From: Larsenimonas salina
Lineage (GTDB): Bacteria > Pseudomonadota > Gammaproteobacteria > Pseudomonadales > Halomonadaceae
DNA length: 64,000 nucleotides
Direction of reading: 5' to 3'
Assembly: GCF_023736155.1 (NCBI RefSeq)
Contig: NZ_JAMLJJ010000004.1
Coordinates: 186,001 to 250,000, forward strand
A program made the translations under genes and the position numbers. The notes beneath the pieces were generated by a model. That model worked only from the letters and a program-made list of their open reading frames with translations, was not told where the DNA came from and made no database searches. Below are positions 7,666 through 16,663 of this stretch, in pieces; position 1 is the first letter of the stretch; the number at the start of each line of letters is the position of its first letter.

Positions 7666-8489
7666 CAATCCGCCTCTTTGTCATGTCCCAGCCAATGATC
7701 AAGCCCTTCGGCCCAGCCGGCAGGCCCCGAATGCTGCGTCATGTAGGCCCCCTCAACCTCAAGCACGCGGCCGTGGTCGTTTCGAATCGCCACGGCGCGG
7801 TCACAGGCCTTGAGCATTGATACATCGTTTTCACCATCGCCAAGGGCAATCGAGCGCACGCTCTGCTCAAAGATCGCTTCGTGACGCTCGCACAGCCAAC
7901 GCGCGGCCGCCCCCTTGTTGACCTCCTCGCCCAACACATGATGAAAGCGCCCGCCGCGGGTCAATGAAAGGCCGGTGCCGGCGAGCAGCTGTTGAAAGTG
8001 GGTCAGTTGATCGGGCGTATCTTCCCAGACGATCGGCTCGGAGCCCTGGCGGTCGCGCGCGCGCTCGGCCGCCTGCTCATCGAGCCCTGTCCGCTCGACG
8101 ACCTCCTGAAGCGTCATGTCCCCGAAGCCCCGAAAGCTCAAGCGCTCCTGAGACCGTACGGCCTCGAGCACGTCTCGTATCCGGGCGTAGTCCGCGCCCA
8201 GATGAACCACGGCCCAGCCGCTGTCATCGACCGCTTCATTCAGGCACCACTCCGGCGGCAGGATGACGGCACTGCCGTTTTCGACGATGTACGGTGCATA
8301 GAGGTCAAGCTCCTGGCGAAGCGTTGCGACCTCGGCGCGGGTCTTGCTGGTATTGATGATGACGGGAATGGCCTTGTCGCGCAGGCGATCAAGCCAGGGC
8401 GCGGCGGACTGCCAATCGTAGTTGTCGTGATCGAGCAGCGAGCCGTCCAGATCGGTAAAAACAAGTAACGTGTCGTGCGATAAAACCAT
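7665..8489 (-). CDS. Glucosyl/mannosyl-3-phosphoglycerate phosphatase, HAD-IIB family
   Basis: A 274-residue HAD-superfamily phosphatase of the MpgP/GpgP type, which removes the phosphate from glucosyl-3-phosphoglycerate to give glucosylglycerate. Motif I is FTDLDGSLLD (nucleophile D13, general acid D15), motif II lies at VIINTSKTR, and the C-terminal motif IV is IALGDGENDVSML. It also has the IVENGSA signature common in this family. It is the first gene of a two-gene minus-strand operon, overlapping the synthase by one base. The region before it (8490-8607) should contain the promoter. Confidence 0.87.
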   Translation of the reverse strand: MVLSHDTLLVFTDLDGSLLDHDNYDWQSAAPWLDRLRDKAIPVIINTSKTRAEVATLRQELDLYAPYIVENGSAVILPPEWCLNEAVDDSGWAVVHLGADYARIRDVLEAVRSQERLSFRGFGDMTLQEVVERTGLDEQAAERARDRQGSEPIVWEDTPDQLTHFQQLLAGTGLSLTRGGRFHHVLGEEVNKGAAARWLCERHEAIFEQSVRSIALGDGENDVSMLKACDRAVAIRNDHGRVLEVEGAYMTQHSGPAGWAEGLDHWLGHDKEAD

Positions 8490-8607
8490 AAATGCGCGCC
8501 CTGGGTTGTGGTGTTGTCGAGGCGTCTGGCGTACTTAAGCATAGACTTTTTAAAGTATGGAGCTTAATCAAGCATAGACTCACGACATCACTTTAGGCAC
8601 GCACCGG

Positions 8608-9528
8608 CTAGTCACGGCGCGCGCTGGAGGCAATAAGCGACTTGATGCCGGCCCGGGTCGCGTCATCGCTTGCCACGCTCTCAAAACGAAGATCGGCACG
8701 CGTCAATGCCCGCTCATAAAGCGGCGTGAGCTGGCTTGAGCCGATCAGACACACGGTCGCACCGTGCGGCAGGCGCGCACGCATGGTCGCCACTTCCGAG
8801 CCGATCAACACCCCCGACAGAAAGCTTCCGACCTGCTCGGCGGCAAGCCCTGTATAAAGATGACGGCTTCGCGCCTCAAAAAGTGCATGCAGCACGCCCT
8901 CTTCGGCGCCGCCACGGGCAAGGCCCTGATCGAAGGCGGAGTCATCAAACGGCGCGTCATCGCGGGCAGGCTCACCGGGCAGCGTGTGGTAGCGCACCGC
9001 GTGGTACAGCTCGCCGGTCATGAAGGTTGAAAAGCGCACCAGCGTGTCACCCTCAAGCTCGGCCCACTTGCTGTGGGTGCCCGGCACGCAGAACCAGCGC
9101 GCCTCGGCGCTTGAAAGCGCGCGAGCCCCGAAAAGCTGCACTTCCTCGCCGCGCATCACATCCACCACGCCGTCACCGTCCGCCTCGAGCCATTTGACGC
9201 CGGGCACGATAAAGGCGTTGTCGAGGCCGGGCGCCGGCAGGCAGTGGCGGGCCAGTTCATCGAGCGTGACCGGCAGCGACAGCTGCGGCGCCTCGGCCCA
9301 ACCACGCTTGGCACCGACCATGCCCGACAGATAGATCGGCGTGGCCTCACTCTCACGCCAACCCGCCACCTGGCGCGCCAGATAGTGGGGAAACTCGGAC
9401 TGGCTCAACGCCTTGATGCCGGCGTCGGCCCGGCGCTCCTCGAGGCACGCCCCGCTTTCGGCATCGACCAGAAACGCCCGAAAGTTGCTGGTGCCCCAGT
9501 CCACCACGATGTAGCGCGCCTCGCTCAC
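8608..9528 (-). CDS. dgoK: 2-dehydro-3-deoxygalactonokinase
   Basis: A 306-residue kinase of D-galactonate catabolism (De Ley-Doudoroff route). It phosphorylates 2-keto-3-deoxygalactonate at C6. The N-terminal ATP-binding motif is VVDWGTSNFRAFLV; further in are GMVGAKRGWAE and GTHSKWAEL, typical of DgoK. I start at GTG 9528: it overlaps the dgoA stop by four bases (GTGA), and AGGAGG-like sequence (GGGAGG) lies just upstream. An ATG 20 codons earlier lies inside dgoA and has no such support. It is probably translated with dgoA. Confidence 0.93.
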   Translation of the reverse strand: MSEARYIVVDWGTSNFRAFLVDAESGACLEERRADAGIKALSQSEFPHYLARQVAGWRESEATPIYLSGMVGAKRGWAEAPQLSLPVTLDELARHCLPAPGLDNAFIVPGVKWLEADGDGVVDVMRGEEVQLFGARALSSAEARWFCVPGTHSKWAELEGDTLVRFSTFMTGELYHAVRYHTLPGEPARDDAPFDDSAFDQGLARGGAEEGVLHALFEARSRHLYTGLAAEQVGSFLSGVLIGSEVATMRARLPHGATVCLIGSSQLTPLYERALTRADLRFESVASDDATRAGIKSLIASSARRD

Positions 9529-10196
9529 TGATCGACCTCCCGCTGAAGCCCTTCGAGCTTGCCGGAAAGCTCCTGAAGGCGCTGCCATTCAGCGACGATT
9601 TCACGGGCAGTCTCGCCGACTTCACGCGCGGCCTTGCCCGGGGTGTAGAGCATGCTGCCGTAGCCGAACCCATTCACGCCGGCGGCGTGCCACTCCCCCA
9701 TGGTGTCAATGCCGATGCCACCAACCGCCAGCACGGGCACGCGTGACGGCAGCACCGACTTGATGTCTTTCAGGTAATCGCAGCCAAAGCGCGCCGCGGG
9801 GAACAGCTTGAGGCCGGTCGCGCCGTGCTTGATGGCCTGAAACGCCTCGGACGGCGTCGCGCAGCCGACCAGACTGTAAAGCCCGGCATCATCGGCGGCC
9901 TCGATCACCTCGGGGTCGGTGTTGGGCGTGACCATCAGCTCCGCACCCGTCTCTTTCAGCCGCTTGACGTCGCCGGTATGCAACACGGTGCCCGCGCCAA
10001 CGATAACGTTACTGGGCGCGCGCTTGACCAGTGCCTCGATCGATGTCCACGGCGAGGGTGAATTGAGCGGTACTTCGATAAAGCGCACCCCGGCCTCGAC
10101 CAGGGCGTCGCACACCTCATCGACCTCGGCCGGCTTGATGCCGCGCAAAATGGCGACCAGCGGGCGGTCGTTCAGCGCCTCGTGAAATAAAGACAT
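9525..10196 (-). CDS. dgoA: 2-dehydro-3-deoxy-6-phosphogalactonate aldolase
   Basis: A 223-residue class I aldolase of the KDPG/KDPGal family. It cleaves 2-keto-3-deoxy-6-phosphogalactonate to pyruvate and glyceraldehyde 3-phosphate. Conserved elements are VAILRGI with FIEVPLNSP (catalytic Glu), GAGTVL, VTPNTDPEV, and GLKLFPA, which carries the Schiff-base Lys. The segment AVGGI binds phosphate. AAGGAG precedes ATG 10196. It sits between dgoD and dgoK. KDPG and KDPGal aldolases are close relatives; the galactonate context favours KDPGal. Confidence 0.93.
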   Translation of the reverse strand: MSLFHEALNDRPLVAILRGIKPAEVDEVCDALVEAGVRFIEVPLNSPSPWTSIEALVKRAPSNVIVGAGTVLHTGDVKRLKETGAELMVTPNTDPEVIEAADDAGLYSLVGCATPSEAFQAIKHGATGLKLFPAARFGCDYLKDIKSVLPSRVPVLAVGGIGIDTMGEWHAAGVNGFGYGSMLYTPGKAAREVGETAREIVAEWQRLQELSGKLEGLQREVDQ

Positions 10197-10298
10197 GATT
10201 TCTCCTTGGCGATATCAGGATCTGTTGGCCACCGAGCGTGCACTCAGGCGCGCCCGACAGTGATCTTCACACGGTTCAAACAACGTATCGTGCCCGAA

Positions 10299-11447
10299 TT
10301 ACCACTCGGCGATGCTGCCATCGTCGTGGGTCCAGACCGGGTTACGCCAGCGGTGCCCCACTTTGGAGCGCTCCTCGACAAACGCCTCATCGATCTCGAC
10401 CCCAAGGCCCGGGCCGTCGGGAATGGCCAGATAGCCGTCATCGATGGCGAGCGCCGACTTGTCCACCAGGTAATCGAGCACGTCGTTGCCCTGATTGTAG
10501 TGAATACCCATGCTCTGTTCCTGGATGAACGCATTGTGCGAGACCGCGTCCAGATGCAGCGAGGCCGCAAGGGTCAAGGGCCCGAGCGGACAGTGCGGTG
10601 CAAGTGCGACATCATGACACGAGGCCAGCGAGGCAATCTTGAGCCCTTCCGAGATACCGCCACAGTGGGAGAGATCGGGCTGGATGATGTCGACCATGCC
10701 GTCTGCCAGCAGGTCGCGGAACTGATAGCGTGTATGCAGACGCTCGCCGGTAGCGATGGGGTAGCCGAGGTTGCCGGCGATGTGCTTGAGCGAGGGCAGA
10801 TGTTCGGGTAGAACCGGCTCCTCGACGAACATCGGCCGGTACGGCTCGAGTTCCTTGAGCAGGATCTTGGCCATCGGGCGGTGCACGCGGCCGTGGAAAT
10901 CGATGCCGATGCCGACATCCATGCCGACCGCCTCGCGGGCCTCGGCGATACGGGCCACGGCCTCATCGACCTTGGTGTAGCTGTCGACCATCGCCATCTC
11001 GGCGGTGCCGTTCATCTTGAAGGCGGTGAAGCCCTTGTCCACCAGCGCCTTCGCGCCGGCGCCGACGTCGTGGGGCTTGTCACCGCCGGTCCAGGCGTAC
11101 ATCCGCATCTTGTCGCGCACGCGCCCACCCAGAAGCTGGTAGACCGGCACGCCCAGATCGCGCCCCTTCAAATCCCACAGCGCCTGATCGATGCCGGCGA
11201 TCGCGCTCATCAGAATCGGGCCACCGCGGTAGAATCCCGCGCGGTAAAGCGTGTTCCACAGATGCTCGATGCGCCGCGGATCCTGGCCGATCAAATAGTC
11301 GGAAAGCTCATGCACCGCCGCTTCCACGGTGGCGGCGCGCCCTTCGATGACCGGCTCACCCCAGCCGTAGGCGCCCTCGTCGGTCTCGATCTTGAGAAAG
11401 AGCCAGCGCGGTGGAATCTGCCAGGTTTTCAGGCGAGTAATCTTCAT
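10299..11447 (-). CDS. dgoD: D-galactonate dehydratase
   Basis: A 382-residue enolase-superfamily dehydratase that converts D-galactonate to 2-keto-3-deoxygalactonate. The N-terminal capping domain contains [14 protein letters not shown] and the start of the barrel has [20 protein letters not shown]. Metal ligands fall in IDFHGR, VEEPV and ATGERL, and the catalytic His lies in LAPHCPLGP. This pattern matches GalD/DgoD. GAGG lies upstream of ATG 11447. A 102-bp gap to dgoA contains nothing recognisable. No galactonate transporter is present in the cluster, so uptake must be encoded elsewhere. Confidence 0.94.
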   Translation of the reverse strand: MKITRLKTWQIPPRWLFLKIETDEGAYGWGEPVIEGRAATVEAAVHELSDYLIGQDPRRIEHLWNTLYRAGFYRGGPILMSAIAGIDQALWDLKGRDLGVPVYQLLGGRVRDKMRMYAWTGGDKPHDVGAGAKALVDKGFTAFKMNGTAEMAMVDSYTKVDEAVARIAEAREAVGMDVGIGIDFHGRVHRPMAKILLKELEPYRPMFVEEPVLPEHLPSLKHIAGNLGYPIATGERLHTRYQFRDLLADGMVDIIQPDLSHCGGISEGLKIASLASCHDVALAPHCPLGPLTLAASLHLDAVSHNAFIQEQSMGIHYNQGNDVLDYLVDKSALAIDDGYLAIPDGPGLGVEIDEAFVEERSKVGHRWRNPVWTHDDGSIAEW

Positions 11448-11501
11448 GAATGCCTCGGGAAATAACGTGGAATGTAAATAGCGCGAACTCCGGGCGGCTC
11501 G

Positions 11502-12227
11502 CTATTCAAGCGATGCGCCCGGGCCATCGCGCAGGTCTTCGGCGGTATGGGACAGCAACTCACGAGCGGCCTCGCAGGCCTCGCCCCGCTCCTGACGGCG
11601 AATCGCCTCCATCACACGGCGATGGCAGCCAACGCTTTCGCGCATTGCCTCGACGCTTCGACGGGTGCGGGCGACCTGAGCGTGGATGATGGGTTTGAGC
11701 ATGTGTGAAAGCTGCGTCCAGATGACGTTGTGAGTCGCGGCGTACACCGCCTCGTGAAAGGCCACATCGTACTCATCGTGGCTTGCGCCCTGACTATGAT
11801 GGTCAGGGGCGTCAATGGTTGCAGCCATGCCGCCAAGCGCCCGCTCGATCGCGACCAGATCCTCGGCGGTGGCGTGCGTGGCTGCCTCCATGGTCACGAA
11901 CGGCTCGACCGACTCTCGAAACCGCAGCAGGTCGTCCATGTAGAACGCGCTGGCCTCGGTGTAATGGGTCAGCCAATGGGTGACGCGCGGGTCAAGCAAC
12001 TGCCACTCGCTCGGCGCACGCACCCGCGTGCCCTGCCCCGAGATGCGCACCAGAATGCCGGTATCCACCAGCGTCTGTAGCGCGCTTCGGGCCGTACTGC
12101 GACTGACCTGATGCGTACTGCAGATGTCGATTTCACGCGGCAGGAAGCTGCCAGGAGGATAGGTGCCGTCGAAAATGGCGCCAGCCAGCTTCTCGAGCAA
12201 GTCGTCACGGTTTTGCGCGCCCGCCAT
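11502..12227 (-). CDS. dgoR: GntR-family (FadR/FCD) regulator of galactonate genes, DgoR-like
   Basis: A 241-residue repressor-type regulator. The N-terminal winged helix (about 5-75) includes GSFLPREIDIC and VSRSTARSALQTLVDTG. The C-terminal FCD ligand domain (about 90-230) has DLLRFRESVEP, HEAVYAATHN and CHRRVMEAI, whose His and Asp/Glu residues normally hold a metal and a sugar acid. In E. coli DgoR, galactonate releases the repressor. This gene lies just upstream of dgoD in the same direction, consistent with autoregulation of the whole cluster. A palindromic candidate operator sits 41 bp ahead of its start. Confidence 0.88.
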   Translation of the reverse strand: MAGAQNRDDLLEKLAGAIFDGTYPPGSFLPREIDICSTHQVSRSTARSALQTLVDTGILVRISGQGTRVRAPSEWQLLDPRVTHWLTHYTEASAFYMDDLLRFRESVEPFVTMEAATHATAEDLVAIERALGGMAATIDAPDHHSQGASHDEYDVAFHEAVYAATHNVIWTQLSHMLKPIIHAQVARTRRSVEAMRESVGCHRRVMEAIRRQERGEACEAARELLSHTAEDLRDGPGASLE

Positions 12228-12267
12228 GGTGGTATCGTCTCTCTGGGAAAGGCCTACATCAATACCT

Positions 12268-12280
12268 TATGTCGGACATA
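12268..12280. promoter_or_regulatory. Candidate DgoR operator
   Basis: A perfect inverted repeat, TATGTC-G-GACATA, lies 41 bp before dgoR. Its size and shape fit FadR/FCD-type operators. Binding by DgoR is inferred from position only. Confidence 0.5.
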
Positions 12281-12334
12281 GCTGCAAGCCAACGCATGCT
12301 AGACCATAGTGGGACACGCCCGTGTCGCCCGGGC

Positions 12335-13231
12335 TCAGAGCGCCTCGCGAATCGCCTTGCACGCCGCCATCAGGTTGGCAACCGCGGGCCGGGCCTCCTC
12401 GGCCCGACATACCAGAGCGATGCCGGAGACCAGGGGTCGGCCGGTCAGCCGGTGGTAGCTGACCCCAGGCGCATGCACCGAGGCGATCGACTCCGGCACG
12501 ATGGCCACGCCAAAGCCTGCCGCGACCATATTGATCGAGGAAGAAATCTGCGGTGATTGCTGAGCCAGACGCGGCGTAACTCCGGCCGCCTGGCATTTAA
12601 GCAAAATGCTGTCGTAGAGCTTGGGCCCGAGCGAGCGCGGAAACAGGATCAGCGCGTCGTTTGAAAGCTCCGACAGCGCAATATCGTCTCGGTCGGCCAG
12701 CGCGTGCCCTGGCGGCAGCACCAAGCGCATGTCTTCCTCGACCAGCACCTCATACCGGTAGCGGCCGTGATCGAGATCGAACGGCAGGCGCACCAGCGCA
12801 CAATCGAGCTCAAAGTTATTGATCGAGGCCGCAAGCGTTGGCGTATTGCTCTCGACCGGGTCGATCTGCACCCCGGGATAGCGGTGGCGATACGTTCGCA
12901 TCAGCTGGGCAACGCCTGGGTGAAAGACCGCCGAGCCCGCGAACCCGACCGACAACCGCCCACCCTTGCCGGCCGCCGTTGCCAGTGCCTGCCCCCTGGC
13001 CGCCTCGAGGTCGGCAAGCACGCGCTGAACGTCACCGCGGAACTGCTCGCCGGCCTCTGTGAGGGTGACCGAGCGCCGATCGCGGTGAAAAAGTGGCGTA
13101 CCCAGGCTCGCTTCCAGCTTTCGAATCTGCTGGCTGAGCGGTGGCTGCGCCATCCCCAGCCGTTCGGCGGCGCGGGTAAAGTTCAAGGTCTCGGCAACGG
13201 CCAAAAAATAGCGGAGCTGACGCAGTTCCAT
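12335..13231 (-). CDS. LysR-family transcriptional regulator
   Basis: A 298-residue LysR-type regulator. The helix-turn-helix spans about residues 16-45 (LNFTRAAERLGMAQPPLSQQ) and is followed by the linker helix and a periplasmic-binding-like effector domain from about 90. I start at ATG 13231; a TTG two codons earlier is also possible. It is transcribed away from the D-lactate dehydrogenase gene across 191 bp, the classical arrangement for a LysR regulator and its target. D-lactate oxidation is therefore a reasonable guess for its role, but no inducer can be read from the sequence. It shares no operon with dgoR, whose promoter side faces its stop codon. Confidence 0.88.
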   Translation of the reverse strand: MELRQLRYFLAVAETLNFTRAAERLGMAQPPLSQQIRKLEASLGTPLFHRDRRSVTLTEAGEQFRGDVQRVLADLEAARGQALATAAGKGGRLSVGFAGSAVFHPGVAQLMRTYRHRYPGVQIDPVESNTPTLAASINNFELDCALVRLPFDLDHGRYRYEVLVEEDMRLVLPPGHALADRDDIALSELSNDALILFPRSLGPKLYDSILLKCQAAGVTPRLAQQSPQISSSINMVAAGFGVAIVPESIASVHAPGVSYHRLTGRPLVSGIALVCRAEEARPAVANLMAACKAIREAL

Positions 13232-13422
13232 ATCCAAAACGTCTCACAGAAGGCAATTTGATATATTAGACATTCTTTTCGAGAGCCACCATGATGCCCT
13301 GATCAAGCAATGACTCCATACCGTTCGCCCTCTGACCCAAGACGCTCAAGGATGCGTGCGACGGCCGCCGCCCATAAGCGCAGGCCTTCCCGCCCGGCGT
13401 TCGCTGATGCGCAGGAACCCTC

Positions 13423-15189
13423 ATGACCGACGCCTCGCGGGCCTCCTCGGCCCTGACACCCGACACCCCCGTCGATGCCTTCATCGATCACCTCAAACGT
13501 GTGGTCGGCGATAAACACGTACTGACCAAAGACGCCGCCACCCGGCGCTACCGCACCGGCTTTCGCTTCGGTACCGGCCCGGTTACCGCCGTGGTGCGCC
13601 CCGGCTCGCTGGTCGAGCAGTGGCGCATTTTAAAGGCCTGCATCGACACCGATCGCATCGTCATCACCCAGGCCGCCAACACCGGGCTGACCGGCGGCTC
13701 CACCCCGGATGGCAACGACTACGACCGCGAGATCGTGATCATCAACACGCTGCGCCTTGCCCATATTCAGCTGATCGACGAGGGGCGACAGGCGCTGTGC
13801 CTGCCCGGCGCCACCCTCGATCAGCTCGAGAAGGCGCTCGCCCCGCTTGGACGTGAACCTCATTCGGTTATTGGCTCATCGTGTCTCGGTGCCTCGGTGT
13901 TCGGCGGCGTGTGCAACAACTCCGGCGGCTCGCTGGTCAAGCGCGGCCCGGCCTACACCGAGCTTGCGCTCTACGCCCGCGTGCGCGAGGACGGCGCCCT
14001 TGAGCTGGTCAATCATCTGGGGATCACGCTGGGCCAGGGCGAGCCGGAGACACTGCTCGAGCGCGTCGAGCGCGGCGAGTTCCGGCCTGATGACATCGAA
14101 CTTGATCGAGGTGTCGCCTCTGACCCCGATTATCAGGACCACGTTCGAGACATTGACGCCGACACCCCGGCCCGCTTCAACAATGACCCCCGCAGGCTTT
14201 ATGAGGCCTCCGGTTCTGCCGGCAAGCTGATGGTGTTTGCGCTGCGCCTCGACACCTTTCCGATGGAAAAGAACACGCAGGTGTTCTATCTCGGCACCAA
14301 CGACCCCGACCAGCTGACCGAGCTTCGACGCACCGTGCTGCGCGAGTTCGACACGCTCCCGGTGGCCGGGGAGTACATGCACCGAGACGCCTACGATATT
14401 GCCGAGCGCTACGGCAAGGATACGTTTCTGACCATCGCCCGTTTCGGTACGCACCGATTGCCGACGCTGTTCAAATGGAAAAGCACGCTCGACTCACTCG
14501 CCGGGCGCGTTCCGGGTCTGCCGGAAAACCTGTCCGATCACGTCCTTCAGCGCCTCGGCCGGTTCTTTCCCGCGCACCTGCCCGCGCGGATGACCGAGTA
14601 CCGCAACCGGTTCGAGCATCATCTTCTGCTGAAGGTCTCCGAAGAGAGCCTCGAGCAAACCCGCAGGACGCTCGCGCATCTGTTCGACGGCACTCAAGGG
14701 GCGTATTTCGAATGCACGCCCGAGGAAGGCAAGAAGGCGTTTCTGCATCGCTTCGCCGCCGCCGGCGCTGCGGTGCGCTACCGAATCATCCACAGCGAAG
14801 ACGTCGAAGACATCGTCGCGCTCGACATCGCGCTTAAGCGCAACGAACGCCAGTGGCTTGAACAACTGCCGGAGGCGATCGACCGTCCGCTGATTCACAA
14901 GCTCTACTACGGGCACTTCTTTTGCCATGTGATGCATCAGGATTACATTGTTGCCAAGGGCACCGACTGTCTCGCCCTCGAGCACGAGATGTGGAAGCTG
15001 CTCGATGCCCGCGGCGCCGAATACCCGGCCGAGCACAACGTCGGCCACCTTTATACCGCGAAGCCAGCGCTCAAATCGTTCTATCGAGATCTTGACCCGT
15101 GCAACTGCTTCAACCCAGGCATCGGCCAGACCAGCAAGCACCGCGGCTGGAAAGAAGACGCCAGCGCCCCGCGCGCCCCTTCCACCTGA
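13423..15189 (+). CDS. dld: Quinone-dependent D-lactate dehydrogenase
   Basis: A 588-residue FAD flavoprotein of the membrane-associated Dld type (E. coli Dld is of similar length). It oxidises D-lactate to pyruvate and passes electrons to quinone. The FAD-binding type 4 domain (about 35-260) contains QAANTGLTGGSTP and SSCLGASVFGGVCNNSGG. The membrane-binding, Arg/Lys-rich middle segment and the C-terminal cap follow, with the conserved GHFFCHVMHQDY and EHNVGHLY near the end. AGGAA precedes ATG 13423. A divergent LysR gene may regulate it, and an intrinsic terminator follows at 15221-15247. Confidence 0.94.
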   Translation: MTDASRASSALTPDTPVDAFIDHLKRVVGDKHVLTKDAATRRYRTGFRFGTGPVTAVVRPGSLVEQWRILKACIDTDRIVITQAANTGLTGGSTPDGNDYDREIVIINTLRLAHIQLIDEGRQALCLPGATLDQLEKALAPLGREPHSVIGSSCLGASVFGGVCNNSGGSLVKRGPAYTELALYARVREDGALELVNHLGITLGQGEPETLLERVERGEFRPDDIELDRGVASDPDYQDHVRDIDADTPARFNNDPRRLYEASGSAGKLMVFALRLDTFPMEKNTQVFYLGTNDPDQLTELRRTVLREFDTLPVAGEYMHRDAYDIAERYGKDTFLTIARFGTHRLPTLFKWKSTLDSLAGRVPGLPENLSDHVLQRLGRFFPAHLPARMTEYRNRFEHHLLLKVSEESLEQTRRTLAHLFDGTQGAYFECTPEEGKKAFLHRFAAAGAAVRYRIIHSEDVEDIVALDIALKRNERQWLEQLPEAIDRPLIHKLYYGHFFCHVMHQDYIVAKGTDCLALEHEMWKLLDARGAEYPAEHNVGHLYTAKPALKSFYRDLDPCNCFNPGIGQTSKHRGWKEDASAPRAPST

Positions 15190-15220
15190 GCGCCTTCCAG
15201 AAAGCGTCACTTCTGAAACG

Positions 15221-15247
15221 AAAAAACCCTGCCATTGGCAGGGTTTT
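15221..15247. terminator. Intrinsic terminator after dld
   Basis: An 11-bp stem (AAAACCCTGCC / GGCAGGGTTTT) with a 3-nt loop has an A run on the left and a T run on the right. It lies between convergent dld and the small minus-strand gene at 15270-15389 and can serve both. Confidence 0.9.
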
Positions 15248-15269
15248 ATGAATCGTGCGCCGGTTGCGC

Positions 15270-15389
15270 TCAGCACATTTGTGCGGTCTTGGGCGGCTCA
15301 TAGCCGGAGCCGTGATCATCGTGAGTGCGGTCGTTGGCGAAAATAGCTCCGAATACCAGCAGCAGCGCGAAGAAGATTCCCAGTTGCAT
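15270..15389 (-). CDS. Predicted 39-residue single-pass membrane peptide
   Basis: A short minus-strand reading frame. It begins with a hydrophobic helix (MQLGIFFALLLVFGAIFA), continues with NDRTHDDHGSGYEPP, and ends KTAQMC. AAGGA lies 10 bases before ATG 15389. The bidirectional terminator that ends dld lies 22 bases after its stop, as expected for a real transcription unit. The peptide would have one membrane helix and a His/Asp-rich, possibly metal-binding tail with a terminal Cys. I do not recognise the family. Support comes from the composition, ribosome binding site and terminator; it is still a small-ORF prediction. Confidence 0.55.
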   Translation of the reverse strand: MQLGIFFALLLVFGAIFANDRTHDDHGSGYEPPKTAQMC

Positions 15390-15751
15390 ATCGATCCCAT
15401 CCTTGTCTTGTGTAAGGGCGCGTTAAAGCGCGTGACAAGGACGTTAATTTGTTTCCGAGCTGCAAAATGTGCCGATCGCGCGAGGTTGACACAAAACCAC
15501 GCGCCGGCATGACGCCGATTTACATCTTTAAAAACAGAAAGTTGCATTACTCTGAATCAATGACAGCCTACCGACCTACTCCCAACCAAATCCATGACAT
15601 TATCTTCGGAATTTATCATTCCATAAAGGCGTTTTAAGTAGGTGAAATACGGCGTACATAGCATGGTGCCGATGTGCGCATCGGCTCATCGGTATTGTTT
15701 TAAAGCATGAGGATTCGAGCGTTAAAGGCTTAGCATTTATTTCAACCAGGC
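15390..15751. other. Intergenic region, A+T-richer, no gene recognised
   Basis: This 360-bp stretch lies between the small membrane peptide gene and the cysQ terminator. It should contain the promoter of the small peptide. A rightward 62-codon open frame (15449-15637) has no ribosome binding site and no recognisable motif, so I do not call it. Confidence 0.5.
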
Positions 15752-15782
15752 ATTAAAAAAGCCCACCCGAGTGGGTGAGCCT
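15752..15782 (-). terminator. Intrinsic terminator after cysQ
   Basis: On the minus strand the hairpin GCTCACCC-ACTC-GGGTGGGC is followed by a run of six T, 22 bases after the cysQ stop. Confidence 0.85.
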
Positions 15783-15803
15783 TTCGCAACCGCGCCTGCC
15801 AGG

Positions 15804-16640
15804 TCAATCAAGGGCCACAGGTACGGCCTCGAGCCATCGCGCATCGCGCTGACCGAACACGATAAACCACGGGTTCAAGAGCTCAGCCTTCTGGTTATAG
15901 GCAAGCGGGGAACGCGTTTTAGCCTCGAGCACGTCACCGCCGGCCGCGCGCACCACCGCGTGGGCGGCGGCAGTGTCCCACTCGCTGGTCGGGGCAAAGC
16001 GCGGGTAAAGATCCGCCAGGCCTTCGGCCACCAGACACAGCTTGATCGAACTACCCATCGATACGCGCTCATGGGCTGGCAAGCGCTGGCACAAAGCCTC
16101 AAGCACTTCGCCCCCATGGCGCCGGCTGGCAACGATCTGCCAGGGCGTCTCGCTTTCAGGCGTGGGTAACTCGCGCACACGAATCGGTTTCGTATCGCCC
16201 TTTCCAACGCGCTTGAACGCCCCGCCCTCGGTACTGCCCCACCAGCTCGTCTCCAATACCGGCGCATGCACAATGCCGAACACCGGCTCGCCGTCTTCGA
16301 TCAGCGCAACATTAAGCGTGAACTCGCCGTTTTTGCTGATGAACTCCTTGGTGCCATCGAGCGGGTCGATCAGGAAGTAACGCGCCCACGCTCTTCGGGT
16401 CTCGAACGCAATGTCGGCATCTTCCTCGGACAGAATCGGCACCTCCGGGCATGTATCGTTCAGAAGCGCCACCAATGCATGATGGGCGGCCATATCGGCC
16501 TCGGTCACCGGGCTGTCATCGGCCTTGATCGAGACATCAAACTCGCGCTCATAAATCGCCATGACCTGCCTGCCGGCCTCGATCACACCCTCGAGCAGGC
16601 GAGCACACTGGATCTCTGTCAGATTGAATCGAGCGGTCAT
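15804..16640 (-). CDS. cysQ: CysQ, 3'(2'),5'-bisphosphate nucleotidase
   Basis: A 278-residue Mg2+-dependent, Li+-sensitive phosphatase of the inositol monophosphatase fold. It removes the 3'-phosphate of PAP, a by-product of sulfate assimilation. Metal sites are seen in LSEEDAD, DPLDGTKEF and SEWDTAAAHA, the family's three signature blocks; AVVRAAGGDV follows. I start at ATG 16640 behind AGAGG. An alternative ATG at 16667 overlaps the rfbB stop but has a poorer ribosome binding site. It follows rfbB closely in the same direction and may be cotranscribed with kdsA-rfbB, although its job is in sulfur metabolism. Confidence 0.93.
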   Translation of the reverse strand: MTARFNLTEIQCARLLEGVIEAGRQVMAIYEREFDVSIKADDSPVTEADMAAHHALVALLNDTCPEVPILSEEDADIAFETRRAWARYFLIDPLDGTKEFISKNGEFTLNVALIEDGEPVFGIVHAPVLETSWWGSTEGGAFKRVGKGDTKPIRVRELPTPESETPWQIVASRRHGGEVLEALCQRLPAHERVSMGSSIKLCLVAEGLADLYPRFAPTSEWDTAAAHAVVRAAGGDVLEAKTRSPLAYNQKAELLNPWFIVFGQRDARWLEAVPVALD

Positions 16641-16663
16641 GGAATTTACCTCTGAGGTGTAGG

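Noticed and set aside
15449-15637. 62-codon plus-strand frame downstream of dld
   Set aside because: It starts antisense to the promoter region of the small peptide gene, has no ribosome binding site, and its sequence resembles no known family.
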